A stretch of DNA of 64,000 nt from Pseudomonas gingeri (GTDB taxonomy: Bacteria > Pseudomonadota > Gammaproteobacteria > Pseudomonadales > Pseudomonadaceae), in contig NZ_JACAQA010000027.1 in assembly GCF_013385425.1 (NCBI RefSeq), positions 117,329 through 181,328 of the forward strand. Direction: 5' to 3'. The notes beneath the pieces were generated by a model. The model searched no databases. It saw nothing but the letters and a program-made list of their open reading frames with translations, and had not been told where the DNA came from. Position numbers and translations under genes: made by a program. Below, in pieces: positions 1 through 8,556 of the stretch; position 1 is the first letter of the stretch, and the number at the start of each line of letters is the position of its first letter.

Positions 1-121
1 ACTCCGCCGGCAACTGTCGGATACCGGACTGGCCGGCCAGCAGGCGCTGCCAGACCTGTTCGACTCCACAGCCCAACGGGGTCAGTGCGCCCATGCCCGT
101 GACGACAATGCGTTTGCTCAT
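1..121 (-). CDS. beta-ketoacyl-ACP synthase II, N-terminal fragment (runs off the window)
   Basis: The reverse strand from 121 encodes 40 residues that begin MSKRIVVTGMGALTPLGCGV and continue with an LLAGQSGI motif. This is the classic start of FabF-type condensing enzymes, which extend acyl-ACP with malonyl-ACP in the cytoplasm. The catalytic Cys-His-His lie beyond the window edge, so activity cannot be judged. It is transcribed divergently from the HxlR regulator at 236, with a palindrome between them. This suggests a regulated accessory copy rather than the housekeeping fab cluster gene, but that is inference. Confidence 0.85.
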   Translation of the reverse strand, partial: MSKRIVVTGMGALTPLGCGVEQVWQRLLAGQSGIRQLPAE

Positions 122-171
122 GACGATCCAACTCCTTCCGTTTCTTGAGTGAGGTAATGGCTTGTGGACGC

Positions 172-190
172 TACTATCATCATGAAAGTA
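172..190. promoter_or_regulatory. palindromic operator between fabF-like gene and HxlR regulator
   Basis: A 19-bp near-perfect palindrome reads TACTaTCATcATGAaAGTA (lower case marks the centre and the unpaired positions). It lies in the divergent intergenic region, 46 bp before the HxlR ATG at 236 and 51 bp before the fabF-like ATG at 121. HxlR proteins bind such short dyads as dimers and often control a divergent neighbour, so this is the probable operator for both promoters. Confidence 0.6.
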
Positions 191-235
191 ACATACCCGC
201 CTCACAAATATCCGCGCGCCCCGACAGGAGCCCCC

Positions 236-709
236 ATGCAACGCAAGACCCTGAGCCATGCCGAATGCCCGGTAGCCCGCAGCCTTGAGCGCGTGGGCGA
301 GTGGTGGAATATCCTGATCATGCGCGATGCCCTGCATGGCCTGAAACGCTTCGACGAATTCTCCCGCAGCCTGGAGATTGCCCCGAACATGCTGACCCGG
401 CGCCTGAATGGGCTGGTGGATGCGGGCCTGCTCGAACGTCAGCCCTACAGCCAGCGTCCGCTGCGCCATGAATATGTGCCGACGGCCAAGGGCGAGGATT
501 TTCGCGTGGTGCTGATGGCGTTTGTCGAATGGGGCAATCGCCATTACGCGCCGGAAGGCGAAAGCGTGCAGATCGTCGAACGCGGGAGCGGACGACCGTT
601 GCAATTGATGATGGCGGATATCGCCGATGGACGTCCGGTGCCGTTGGACCGTAGCACAGTGCAGGCCGGGCCGGCTGCCAGTGAGCAGATGCGCCAGCGG
701 CTGGCATGA
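236..709 (+). CDS. HxlR-family winged-helix transcriptional regulator
   Basis: This 157-residue protein has the HxlR signature. A conserved Cys lies near the N-terminus (HAECPVARSLERVGEWW), followed by the ILIMRDALHGLKRFDEFSRSL winged helix and a wing around RPLRHEYVPTAKG. The ATG at 236 is chosen because GACAGGAG lies 7 bp upstream. An upstream in-frame ATG at 164 would run through the palindromic operator. HxlR proteins often sense electrophiles or quinones, and the Cys could serve that role here. Its probable target is the divergent ketoacyl synthase. Confidence 0.88.
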   Translation: MQRKTLSHAECPVARSLERVGEWWNILIMRDALHGLKRFDEFSRSLEIAPNMLTRRLNGLVDAGLLERQPYSQRPLRHEYVPTAKGEDFRVVLMAFVEWGNRHYAPEGESVQIVERGSGRPLQLMMADIADGRPVPLDRSTVQAGPAASEQMRQRLA

Positions 710-730
710 TCTTAGGTACGAGAAGGAAAA

Positions 731-805
731 TGGCAGGGGCGGCTGGATTCGAACCAACGCATGGCAGGATCAAAACCTGCTGCCTTACCGCTTGGCGACG
801 CCCCT
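731..805 (-). tRNA. tRNA-Gln (anticodon TTG)
   Basis: On the reverse strand a complete cloverleaf folds. The acceptor is AGGGGCG paired with CGCCCCT, the anticodon stem GCAGG/CCTGC encloses loop TTTTGAT with anticodon TTG at 771-773, and the T arm contains GGTTCGAATCC. The CCA end is encoded (TGG at 731-733). It stands alone between two protein genes, and no integrase lies beside it in the window. Confidence 0.97.
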
Positions 806-954
806 GTAGCTGTTGCGACGAATGCTTGACACTCGCTTTTGATCTTGCAGCTTGCGAACCCGAGAAGGGTCACTGCAGGAGTGCGCGGAAATTTATCAAC
901 TTTCGCCTCGCCTGGGAAGCCCCAAGGTAAACAAATTTGTTTTAAAACAGCCAC

Positions 955-1710
955 TTATTCTTGAGCGCGGTCGGGTACTCGCCGTTTGAGCTTTCTGAAC
1001 GCCTGTGGCTCCCAGACACGCATGGCCAGCAGCAGCGCCGTGCCGCGCTTCTCGGACAAGGGTGCGCTCAGGGATTCGCTGTGAAGCGCTGCCAGCTTGC
1101 CGCGCAACCTGTGCATTTCGACCTGCAACTGGGCGTACGCCGCCTTCGTCAACATGCCATGGGCAAAGTCCAGGGTCTCGTCAGCAAGGTCGAAGCGGCT
1201 GGCCATAAAATCGGGTAGCCCCTGTTGCACAAAGAAGTGCCGGATAGGCCCGTCCGGCAGCCAGTCAAAATCTCGTGCGACAAGCAGCCGGATACGGTTG
1301 CCCGGCTTCAGATCCGCAAGCCCCATCCGCTCCAGCACCAGCAAGTGCTTGATGCACTCGGCCTTCGACAGGTGATAGGCCGACACCATGTCCTCCAGTG
1401 ACCATTGGTTCAACGCACACACGGCCACCAACAGCAGCTTCTCATTTGAGACCAGTTGCGCTTCCTGTTCATGGGTCAGCATTTGCAGACGCGGTGCCGA
1501 TGCTTCGGACTCCTGAAGCAGTTCCGCCATCGTCAGCCCCAGCAGGTCACAGAACTGGGCAAGGCGCTCGACCGTCAGCCGTCCGCTGGCCAACAGCCGT
1601 TTCACGCTGGGTTCCGAGAGGTCCAGCGCCTGGGCAACGTCGCGATAGGTCATTCCCGCTGACTTGAGGCGCTGCTTGATCGTCGCGATGAGCTGGGTAA
1701 TTGGAGTCAT
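955..1710 (-). CDS. XRE-family helix-turn-helix regulator
   Basis: The protein has 251 residues. Residues 5-65 form a Cro/CI-type HTH (MTYRDVAQALDLSEPSVKRL and TVERLAQFCDLLGL). The remaining 185 residues form an alpha-helical domain with no recognised motif, including DLADETLDFAHGMLTKAAYA. This matches a common Pseudomonas XRE regulator with a long effector-type C-terminus. It is divergent from the YiiX-like gene at 1824. A strong palindrome starts 3 bp upstream of its ATG, which points to autoregulation. Confidence 0.85.
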   Translation of the reverse strand: MTPITQLIATIKQRLKSAGMTYRDVAQALDLSEPSVKRLLASGRLTVERLAQFCDLLGLTMAELLQESEASAPRLQMLTHEQEAQLVSNEKLLLVAVCALNQWSLEDMVSAYHLSKAECIKHLLVLERMGLADLKPGNRIRLLVARDFDWLPDGPIRHFFVQQGLPDFMASRFDLADETLDFAHGMLTKAAYAQLQVEMHRLRGKLAALHSESLSAPLSEKRGTALLLAMRVWEPQAFRKLKRRVPDRAQE

Positions 1711-1712
1711 TA

Positions 1713-1740
1713 AGTATTGGAATCCGATACTGAAGGTATC
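1713..1740. promoter_or_regulatory. double palindromic operator upstream of XRE gene
   Basis: Positions 1713-1731 form AGTATtGGAaTCCgATACT, a 19-bp dyad with only the centre and one pair unmatched. It overlaps a second inverted repeat, GATAC-TGAAG-GTATC, at 1726-1740. Both lie within 30 bp of the XRE start codon and in the promoter region of the divergent gene, as expected for an autoregulatory operator. Confidence 0.65.
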
Positions 1741-1823
1741 AGCATAAGGAAATACAAAGGATAAAGGTGTGAAATATGCACCCTCCCCCCATACTGGCCC
1801 TTCAAGAGAACAAGGAGGCCAGC

Positions 1824-2462
1824 ATGTCCATTAGCAGCGCAATGAACAGCGTCATACGTTCGAAGGGGGTGCAAGGAAGTGCGCACGTCGAGTTGCCTGT
1901 CGCAGGACCATCGGTGGGCGATCTGCAAATCGGCGACCTGGTTTTTATCCGCGTCACCGCGCGCCCCTTCCTCGAAGTGGCCAACGCCACGAACTCATGG
2001 ACCAACCATGTAGGCGTCGTCGTCGGTAACCGTGGCGATGACCCCCTGATTGCGGAGAGCACTTTTCCTTTTGCCCGAACCACGCCGATGACGCGTTTCC
2101 TGGAGCGCTCCGAGCACGGACGCTGCGCAGTCGCGAGGCTGACAGCGCCGCTCAATGAGCGGCAGCGCAGCGAGCTGGTGAGTGCAGCTGAGCGTCGGAT
2201 GGGGACCTTCTACGACACCGGTTTCAATATCAGCTCACGACGCCAGTTCTGCTCCCGCTTCGTGCGTGAAGTCATCCAGGAGGCGACGGACATCCAGCTC
2301 GGCGACGTGGAGACGTTTGCCACGTTATTGCAGGATAACCCCGATCCGAAGCTTGCCTTCTGGCGCTTCTGGTACTTCGGCCGGATTCCATGGCAACGGC
2401 ATACCGTGACGCCGGCAAGCGTACTGCGAAGCCCGCATTTGCGCGTCATTTTCGACGCATAA
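1824..2462 (+). CDS. YiiX/YebB-like permuted papain-fold cysteine hydrolase
   Basis: The protein has 212 residues. Its motifs fit the YiiX/YebB-like branch of NlpC/P60 enzymes: GDLVFIRV, a catalytic His in TNHVGVVVG, a Glu in PLIAESTF, and a Cys in RRQFCSRFVREV. In this circularly permuted fold the His comes before the Cys. Members hydrolyse amide or ester bonds, and the substrate is unknown here. The ATG at 1824 follows AAGGAGG at 1812-1818. No signal peptide is visible, so it probably acts in the cytoplasm. It is likely controlled by the divergent XRE protein. Confidence 0.72.
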   Translation: MSISSAMNSVIRSKGVQGSAHVELPVAGPSVGDLQIGDLVFIRVTARPFLEVANATNSWTNHVGVVVGNRGDDPLIAESTFPFARTTPMTRFLERSEHGRCAVARLTAPLNERQRSELVSAAERRMGTFYDTGFNISSRRQFCSRFVREVIQEATDIQLGDVETFATLLQDNPDPKLAFWRFWYFGRIPWQRHTVTPASVLRSPHLRVIFDA

Positions 2463-2638
2463 GGAGATGCCTTGGGAGCAGCGCAACCTTGCGCAAAACG
2501 GGGTTGTTGATGCCGACCTACCGTACACCTGCGTGACAAGTCTCAGGTACAGATCAGGAAAGCCTTTGGCGCACTGGCATCCGGCCAAGGCTTGACGTTA
2601 TTGTCGAGCTTTCCCGCCTCTCGATCCCGGAGCCTGCC

Positions 2639-3259
2639 ATGAACCTGCCGACGCTGATCCTGTTTATACCGGCGTGCTTCGCCCTGAACATGGCTCCTGG
2701 CCCGAACAACCTGCTCTCGGTGAGCAACTCGACCCGTTATGGCTTTCGCACCTCTTGCCTGGCGGGCTTCGGCCGCTTGCTGGCATTTGCCGGCATGATC
2801 GCCCTGGCCTCCGCGGGCCTGGCGGTGGTGCTGCAGACCTCGGAGCTGCTGTTCTATGGCATCAAGATTCTCGGCGCGGCCTATCTGATCTACCTCGCCA
2901 TCCAGCTCTGGCGCGCCAACCCCGATGCCGCCACCCGCGCCCAAAGCGCCCCCGCCAGCCTGCGCGCCCTCGCCCGCCAGGAGTTCCTGGTCGCGGCCGG
3001 TAACCCAAAAGCCATCCTTATCTTCACCGCCTTCCTCCCCCAGTTCATCGACCCGACCCAGGGCATCTCCGCCCAGTTCGCCGTACTCGGCGCCCTGTTC
3101 CTGATGCTGGAATTGATCGCCATCAGCGCCTACGCCTATATGGGTGTGCATATGCGTCGCTGGTTCGCCGAACCCAAGGGCAAGCGCCTGTTCAACCGAG
3201 GTTGCGCGGTGCTGTTGTCAGGGGCGGCTTCGGTGCTGCTGATGGCGCGCAGAGCCTGA
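2639..3259 (+). CDS. LysE/RhtB-family amino-acid exporter
   Basis: The protein has 206 residues and about six hydrophobic segments. The RhtB hallmark MAPGPNNLLSVSNS lies near residues 19-32, and an NPKAILIFTAFLPQFID motif lies after the central loop. Family members export amino acids such as threonine, homoserine or cysteine. No neighbour narrows the substrate. It is one of three LysE genes in this window. Confidence 0.88.
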   Translation: MNLPTLILFIPACFALNMAPGPNNLLSVSNSTRYGFRTSCLAGFGRLLAFAGMIALASAGLAVVLQTSELLFYGIKILGAAYLIYLAIQLWRANPDAATRAQSAPASLRALARQEFLVAAGNPKAILIFTAFLPQFIDPTQGISAQFAVLGALFLMLELIAISAYAYMGVHMRRWFAEPKGKRLFNRGCAVLLSGAASVLLMARRA

Positions 3260-3374
3260 GCATTCCCGAGCGCCCCGCCTCCACACATCAAGCTTTGAGT
3301 GTTCCGGCCGATCTAACCTGTTAGAGGGCGGAAAAGCCCTCATATTTACGGTTTGATATGGAGGAGATTGCTCA

Positions 3375-5294
3375 ATGCTTGCACCCATCAACAGGATGCT
3401 GGAAAACATCAGCGTCAGGACCAAGCTCGCCATAGGATTCGGCGTGGTCATACTGCTGACCCTGTTGATTGCAATCACCGGTTGGTTGGGTATCCAGTCA
3501 CTCAGCAACCGTAGTGACCGAATTCTGGATATCGCCAAGCTGAACGATCTGGCCAAGGACGTGCGCATCGGGCGCCTGTCCTACACACTGACCGCCGACC
3601 CACAGCATGCCGCGAACGTGGTCAAGCTCCTGGACAGTCTCGACAGCCACCTTGCCGAGAACCGCTCGACCTTCGTGGCCCCGCGAGATCTTGCGCAGAT
3701 CGAATCTGCCGGCGAATCGGTCAAACGCTATCGCACGCACTTCAACGATTTCAGCCAGGCCATCCAGGCCCGCGATGCGACGCGCGCCGTGTTTGGCAAT
3801 CATGCCGACGCCGCCGTGGCCGAACTGCAAAAGCTCAAGGACAGCGCCGCCTCGGCGAGCGGCAATCAGGCCCAGATCGACGCCGTGGTCAACGCGCAGA
3901 TGCTGGTCCAGCAGGCAAGGTTTCAACTCCGAGGCTACAGCTACAGCCTGAAAGCCGAGCTTGAACAACCAGCCAAAGAGGCCATCGACCAGGCCGGCGC
4001 TTATATAAAGACCCTCAACGAGTTGCTGCCGTCGGCCCCGCCTGAAAGCCTGCAGCGCCTGCAACAATCAATGGCCGGCTATCGCGCCACCGTCGGCCAG
4101 TTCGCCGAGGCCCAGGTCAGGGCGGAAAAAATCCAGGCGCTGCTCAACGATGACATCGCCACTCTCTTCGCGGCGAACAAGCAATTGGCGCAGAACCAGG
4201 CCGAACAGAGTCTCGCTGACGTCCTCAACGCCCGCAATTGGCTGGCAGGTGCCTTTCTCGCCGCCTTGCTGCTCGGCATCATCGCGGCCTGGACCATCAC
4301 CCGCCTGATCGTCGGCCCGTTGATGGAAACCCTGCGTCGGGCCGAGCAGGTGGCCGCCGGCAACCTGAGCGCCAACGTCACGGTGTCACGTCGCGACGAA
4401 CTGGGTGCACTGCAACTGAGCATGCAGCGTATGACGCTCAACCTGCGGGAATTGATCGGCGGCCTGCGTGAAGGCGTCATACAGATTGCCAGTGCCGCCG
4501 AGGAACTGTCGGCGGTCACCGAGCAAACCAGTGCCGGGGTGAACAACCAGCGACAGGAAACCGACCAGGTCGCCACGGCCATGAACGAAATGGCCGCAAC
4601 CGTCCAGGAAGTCGCGCGCAACGCCGAACAGGCCTCCACGGCCGCCGTCAGCGCAACCCGTGAAGCCCGCGAAGGTGGCGAAGTGCTTGGCCAGGCCATG
4701 AACCAGATCGACAAACTGGCTAACGAGGTCAATCACTCAACCACCGCGATGGGTGACCTCAAGCAGGAAAGCGACAAGATCGGCAGCGTTCTCGATGTCA
4801 TCAAGTCCGTCGCCCAGCAGACCAATCTGCTGGCCTTGAACGCCGCGATCGAAGCGGCGCGGGCCGGAGAAGCCGGGCGCGGCTTCGCGGTGGTGGCCGA
4901 TGAAGTGCGTAGCCTGGCACAACGGACCCAGACCTCGACCGAAGAAATCGAACAACTGATCAGCGGGCTGCACAACGGTACCGAAAAGGTCGCCAGCAGC
5001 CTCGAGAGCAGCCGCACACTGGCGCAAAGCAGTGTCGAATTCACGCGTCGGGCCGGCGTTTCGCTGGACGGTATCACCCAGTCGGTCCAGGCCATCGAAT
5101 CGATGAACCATCAGATCGCCACTGCCGCCGAGCAGCAGAGCGCGGTGGCGGAAGAGATCAACCGTAGCGTGACCAACGTCCGCCAGATTTCCGAACAGAC
5201 CTCGGCAGCCAGTGAGGAAACTGCAGCGTCCAGCATCGAACTCGCCCGGCTGGGGGTTCACCTGCAGACGCTGGTAGGAAAATTCACACTCTGA
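3375..5294 (+). CDS. methyl-accepting chemotaxis protein with HBM ligand-binding domain
   Basis: The protein has 639 residues. TM1 lies at about 16-36. A long periplasmic four-plus-two helix domain at about 40-285 (RILDIAKLNDLAKDVRIGRL) is typical of HBM sensors such as McpS of P. putida, which has the same length and senses TCA intermediates. Then come TM2, HAMP and an MCP signalling domain with the hairpin tip TNLLALNAAIEAARAGEAGR. There is no C-terminal CheR-tethering pentapeptide. The ATG at 3375 follows GGAGGAG by 8 bp. An organic-acid ligand is likely by homology, not shown. Confidence 0.92.
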   Translation: MLAPINRMLENISVRTKLAIGFGVVILLTLLIAITGWLGIQSLSNRSDRILDIAKLNDLAKDVRIGRLSYTLTADPQHAANVVKLLDSLDSHLAENRSTFVAPRDLAQIESAGESVKRYRTHFNDFSQAIQARDATRAVFGNHADAAVAELQKLKDSAASASGNQAQIDAVVNAQMLVQQARFQLRGYSYSLKAELEQPAKEAIDQAGAYIKTLNELLPSAPPESLQRLQQSMAGYRATVGQFAEAQVRAEKIQALLNDDIATLFAANKQLAQNQAEQSLADVLNARNWLAGAFLAALLLGIIAAWTITRLIVGPLMETLRRAEQVAAGNLSANVTVSRRDELGALQLSMQRMTLNLRELIGGLREGVIQIASAAEELSAVTEQTSAGVNNQRQETDQVATAMNEMAATVQEVARNAEQASTAAVSATREAREGGEVLGQAMNQIDKLANEVNHSTTAMGDLKQESDKIGSVLDVIKSVAQQTNLLALNAAIEAARAGEAGRGFAVVADEVRSLAQRTQTSTEEIEQLISGLHNGTEKVASSLESSRTLAQSSVEFTRRAGVSLDGITQSVQAIESMNHQIATAAEQQSAVAEEINRSVTNVRQISEQTSAASEETAASSIELARLGVHLQTLVGKFTL

Positions 5295-5320
5295 GAAATG
5301 GCAGAGCGGATCGGGTCGGT

Positions 5321-6274
5321 TTACTCGTAGACTGTCACCCGATTACGCCCGCCCTTCTTCGACGCATACAAGGCCTGGTCCGCCCAGGCGATCAGGTCGG
5401 CATGACTGATTGAAGGCAGGCTCAGGTCAGCCACCCCCAGGCTGATGGTGAAGCGGATGCTCTGGCCTTCGTGCACAACTTCCAGGGCTTCGATGGCCTT
5501 GCGCAAACGCTCGGCAAAAAAGCGCGCCCCGGCCTTGTCGGTATCCGACAGCACCACGCCAAACTCCTCGCCGCCATAACGCCCGGCCACGTCGCTGTCG
5601 CGCACATGCTCGCGGACCAGATCGGCCACGTGCTCGATGACCTTGTCCCCGGCCTGGTGGCCATAGGTGTCGTTGACCCGCTTGAAGTGGTCGATATCGA
5701 ACATCACCAGGCTCGTGGCATTGCCATAGCGCTGGTTCCGGGCATAGGCGGCCTTGAGGCTTTCCTCCCAGTGCCCACGGTTGTACAGGCCCGTCAGGCG
5801 GTCGGTGCTGGAGAGTTTCTGCAACTTGGCATTGGCCGCCTGGAGCTGATGGCGGTTGGTGGCCACGTCGGTGACGTCATAGATCACCAGGCAGATATGG
5901 GTGATGGTGCTGTTGGTGGAACGCAACGGCAGCAACGTGGTGTTCTGGTACATGAAGTCTTCCTGGCCGGTGATCGGCTGGTAGTTCTTGAACCGCACCA
6001 GGTAAGGCCGCTGCTCCCAGATGGTGAACGCCGGCGTGCCCAGGGTCGCGACACTCTCCACCTTGCGGCTGAACCATTCGCGATCGACTTCGGGAAACAG
6101 GCTGAAGAAGGACTGGCTGCTGGCGTCCTTGGGCTGCACCCCGGAACGGTTTTCCATAAAGGTGTTCCAGACCTGCACGCAATAGTCGCGGTCCAGTACC
6201 ACCACGCCGACGTCGATGCTCTGGACAATCGCCAGCAACCAGTGAAACTCGTTCAGATCGAGAGTGTCGTTCAT
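5321..6274 (-). CDS. PAS-GGDEF diguanylate cyclase
   Basis: The protein has 317 residues. An N-terminal PAS domain (about 12-130) is followed by a short coil and a GGDEF domain (about 155-315) that starts TDRLTGLYNRGHW. The catalytic loop is RYGGEEF near residue 234, so it should make c-di-GMP. No RxxD inhibitory site is obvious five residues upstream of the GG. No membrane segment is present. Its ATG lies 3 bp after the stop of the REC/CheC-like gene, so the two are co-transcribed and the cyclase is probably controlled by that regulator. Confidence 0.93.
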   Translation of the reverse strand: MNDTLDLNEFHWLLAIVQSIDVGVVVLDRDYCVQVWNTFMENRSGVQPKDASSQSFFSLFPEVDREWFSRKVESVATLGTPAFTIWEQRPYLVRFKNYQPITGQEDFMYQNTTLLPLRSTNSTITHICLVIYDVTDVATNRHQLQAANAKLQKLSSTDRLTGLYNRGHWEESLKAAYARNQRYGNATSLVMFDIDHFKRVNDTYGHQAGDKVIEHVADLVREHVRDSDVAGRYGGEEFGVVLSDTDKAGARFFAERLRKAIEALEVVHEGQSIRFTISLGVADLSLPSISHADLIAWADQALYASKKGGRNRVTVYE

Positions 6275-6277
6275 GGC

Positions 6278-7276
6278 TCAGCTCATCAGGTAGGCGAGTT
6301 TGTCGGTCAACCGCTGGATGGAGTCTTCCGTGAACAACAACAGCAAGTCGAAATGAATATCGTGCCCTTCCAGGCTGTAGCTGATTTCTACCGCCAAGGT
6401 CTTTTTCCAGCGCTGCTGGTTGACCCGGATCAGTTCGTCGATGGCCGCGTGCTGCCCGAGAATCTGTGGGTGGCCCTGGGAAAACACCACGTCGATCTGC
6501 TCGGCAATACTGCTCAGGCAGGCGCCAATCAGCACGCTGGAGAGGTCCAGCAACATTTCCAGATCCGAATACTCGGTGCCCTGACGCTGCATCAACTGCG
6601 CCATGTCGGCGATTTCCGAGTCATGGAACATCAGCAGGGCTTCGCCGGCAATGCCGCTGCCGATAAAGCCCTGGCAAATGGCGGTGAGCTGGTTGCCGTT
6701 GCCGGCATCCATCAGCGCCATGTGCAACTCGCCCACTTCGAGGATATTCACGTTCGGCACCGGCAAGTGCACGAACACCCCCAGCACCTTGGCGATCAGC
6801 GCCGCCGCACGACCGATGGCCACGTTGACCGTTTCGCGAAAGGCATCGCGAAAGCTGATTTCGGCCGTCGGTTCAGGGCGAGCGGCCAACGGCGCCGGAC
6901 CGGGGGCATTGAGCAGCCCCAGTCCGTCGAGGGTCTCGCGCAGCTCGTCCTGGTCGAAAGGCTTTTTCAGGAACGCCAGCGCCCCCAATTCGTGCACCCG
7001 GCGCACGGCCTCTTCCTGGACGTCACCGGAGATCACGATCACCTGTGCCTGCAACCCTTCGGCACGAATCGCCGAGAGCACCTGATAGCCATCCATTTCC
7101 GGCATGGTCAGGTCGAGCAGCACCACTTGCCCCAAACCCTTGCGGATGGCCTCCATCCCCTGCCGGCCATCGCTGGCCTGGGTAATCGAGACCTGCCACT
7201 CTGCCGGCAGCGCCCGTAAAACCTGCTTACGGGCCATGTTGGAGTCATCACACACAAGTAGGGGAATCACTGACAC
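6278..7276 (-). CDS. response regulator with CheC/CheX-like output domain
   Basis: The protein has 332 residues. A complete receiver domain at 5-120 carries acidic D10-D11, the phosphoacceptor D55 in LLDLTMPEMDG and K105 in LKKPF. A CheC-like domain covers about 140-332. In CheC the phosphatase signature is SEIGNIL. Here the matching stretch reads LLDLSSVLIGA, with Asp for Glu and Ser for Asn, so phosphatase activity is probably weakened or lost. It is first in an operon with a PAS-GGDEF cyclase. Similar REC-CheC proteins are paired with cyclases in many Pseudomonas. Confidence 0.85.
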   Translation of the reverse strand: MSVIPLLVCDDSNMARKQVLRALPAEWQVSITQASDGRQGMEAIRKGLGQVVLLDLTMPEMDGYQVLSAIRAEGLQAQVIVISGDVQEEAVRRVHELGALAFLKKPFDQDELRETLDGLGLLNAPGPAPLAARPEPTAEISFRDAFRETVNVAIGRAAALIAKVLGVFVHLPVPNVNILEVGELHMALMDAGNGNQLTAICQGFIGSGIAGEALLMFHDSEIADMAQLMQRQGTEYSDLEMLLDLSSVLIGACLSSIAEQIDVVFSQGHPQILGQHAAIDELIRVNQQRWKKTLAVEISYSLEGHDIHFDLLLLFTEDSIQRLTDKLAYLMS

Positions 7277-7317
7277 AGACCGGTGCTCATCTTATTGGGG
7301 TATCAGGGAAAGCATTA

Positions 7318-7332
7318 ATGGCATGATGCCAT
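7318..7332. promoter_or_regulatory. 15-bp palindrome upstream of the REC/CheC-GGDEF operon
   Basis: ATGGCA-TGA-TGCCAT is a perfect dyad 42 bp upstream of the response-regulator start at 7276. Its position fits an operator for that leftward operon. No cognate regulator is identified. Confidence 0.4.
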
Positions 7333-7468
7333 AAGTTTTACAAAACATGCTCAGCGTATAGGTTTTATTGAGAACTACGTCCGATATTCCAACAGCTTAG
7401 GCGCAATCGAGCCTCAGGGGATGGCTTAGGTCAACTAAGTGGATCGACGGTGTCACCCAACGGGCGTT

Positions 7469-8443
7469 TTATGGCCGCAGCGAAAAGCGCTCGCGATAGG
7501 CCTGGGGCGTGATGCTCATGGCCCGCAGAAAGCTGCGGCGCAGGGTTTCCTCGCTGCCGAAACCACAGCGGGTGGCAATCCGCTTGATCGGCAGCGCGGT
7601 GTCGCTCAGCAGGCGCCGGGCGGTTTCCACACGGATCTGCTCGATGGCCCGGGCCGGCGTCTGCCCGGTTTCGGCGCGGTAGTGACGGACAAAACTGCGC
7701 TCGCTCATGCCCGCCTGCTGCGCCAGGATCGGGATCGACAGGTCCTGCGCCAGGTGCTCGGCGATCCAGGCCTGCAAGTCGCCAAAGCGGCTGCCGGCCT
7801 TCTGCAAGGACAAGGTGGCGCTGAATTGCGACTGCCCGCCCGGACGTTTCAGGAACACCACCAGATGCCGGGCGACCTCCAGCGCCACGGGGCGCCCCAG
7901 GTCCGCTTCAACCAGGGCCAGGGACAAATCGATGCCTGCCGTCACCCCCGCCGACGTCCAGACCGGGCCGTCGTTGATAAAAATCGGATTGGGCTCGACC
8001 CGCACCCGCGGGTACTGCGCGGCCAATTGTTCGCAGCGGGTCCAGTGGGTGGCCACCCGCCGCCCGTCCAGCCAGCCACTGGCCGCCAGCAGGAAAGCCC
8101 CGGTGCAGACCGAAGCGACCCGGCGTGCGCAACTGGCCTGCTGGCGTACCCAGGCCACCAGCGCCGGGTCCTCGGCGGCCGCGTAAGTCCCCCAACCACC
8201 GGAGATGATCAGGGTGTCGCACGACACCCCCGTCGCCGGCAAAGGCTCAGCCACCAGGGCCAGCCCCGCCGAACTCATCACCGGTTCGCGCTGGTCGGCA
8301 ATGACGCTCACGGCATAAGGCAGCGGCAGGCCCTCGGCACGGGCCAGGTCGTTGGCCGAGGCAAAGACCTGCAACGGCCCCGTGACATCGAGCACCTGCA
8401 CATTGGGAAAGGCCAGGATGCGGATCGTTCTGGGGGTATTCAT
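7469..8443 (-). CDS. GlxA-type AraC regulator with DJ-1/PfpI domain
   Basis: The protein has 324 residues. An N-terminal DJ-1/PfpI-like domain (about 8-190, with the nucleophile-elbow-like SVCTGAFLLAASG) is fused to a C-terminal AraC HTH pair (QAGMSERSFVRHYRAETG and GFGSEETLRRSFLRAM). The start is set at 8443 (MNTPRTIRILAFPN). An upstream in-frame ATG exists, but the family begins at this motif. It is divergent from the isonitrile hydratase gene, whose product has the same fold as its sensor domain. It is therefore a good candidate to regulate inhA. Confidence 0.9.
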   Translation of the reverse strand: MNTPRTIRILAFPNVQVLDVTGPLQVFASANDLARAEGLPLPYAVSVIADQREPVMSSAGLALVAEPLPATGVSCDTLIISGGWGTYAAAEDPALVAWVRQQASCARRVASVCTGAFLLAASGWLDGRRVATHWTRCEQLAAQYPRVRVEPNPIFINDGPVWTSAGVTAGIDLSLALVEADLGRPVALEVARHLVVFLKRPGGQSQFSATLSLQKAGSRFGDLQAWIAEHLAQDLSIPILAQQAGMSERSFVRHYRAETGQTPARAIEQIRVETARRLLSDTALPIKRIATRCGFGSEETLRRSFLRAMSITPQAYRERFSLRP

Positions 8444-8470
8444 GGGGATTGGCGTGAAACGTGGGGTCAA

Positions 8471-8506
8471 TGGCGGATACGCCAAAGCCTACGAAACTAA
8501 AGTAGG
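8471..8506. promoter_or_regulatory. two inverted repeats in the glxA-like/inhA divergent region
   Basis: Two dyads are visible: TGGCG-GATA-CGCCA at 8471-8484, and CCTAC...GTAGG with arms at 8488-8492 and 8502-8506. They sit between the divergent starts at 8443 and 8557 and could be regulator or attenuator sites. The assignment is positional only. Confidence 0.4.
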
Positions 8507-8556
8507 TTCGTCCAGCCTCGCCGGACCCGTTTATCCACTTCCAAGGAGCTATCGCC

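Noticed and set aside
5471..7219. 582-codon open frame on the plus strand
   Set aside because: It is antisense to the GGDEF and REC/CheC genes, lies mostly in the high-GC complementary frame, has His/Gln-rich low-complexity sequence and no family likeness.
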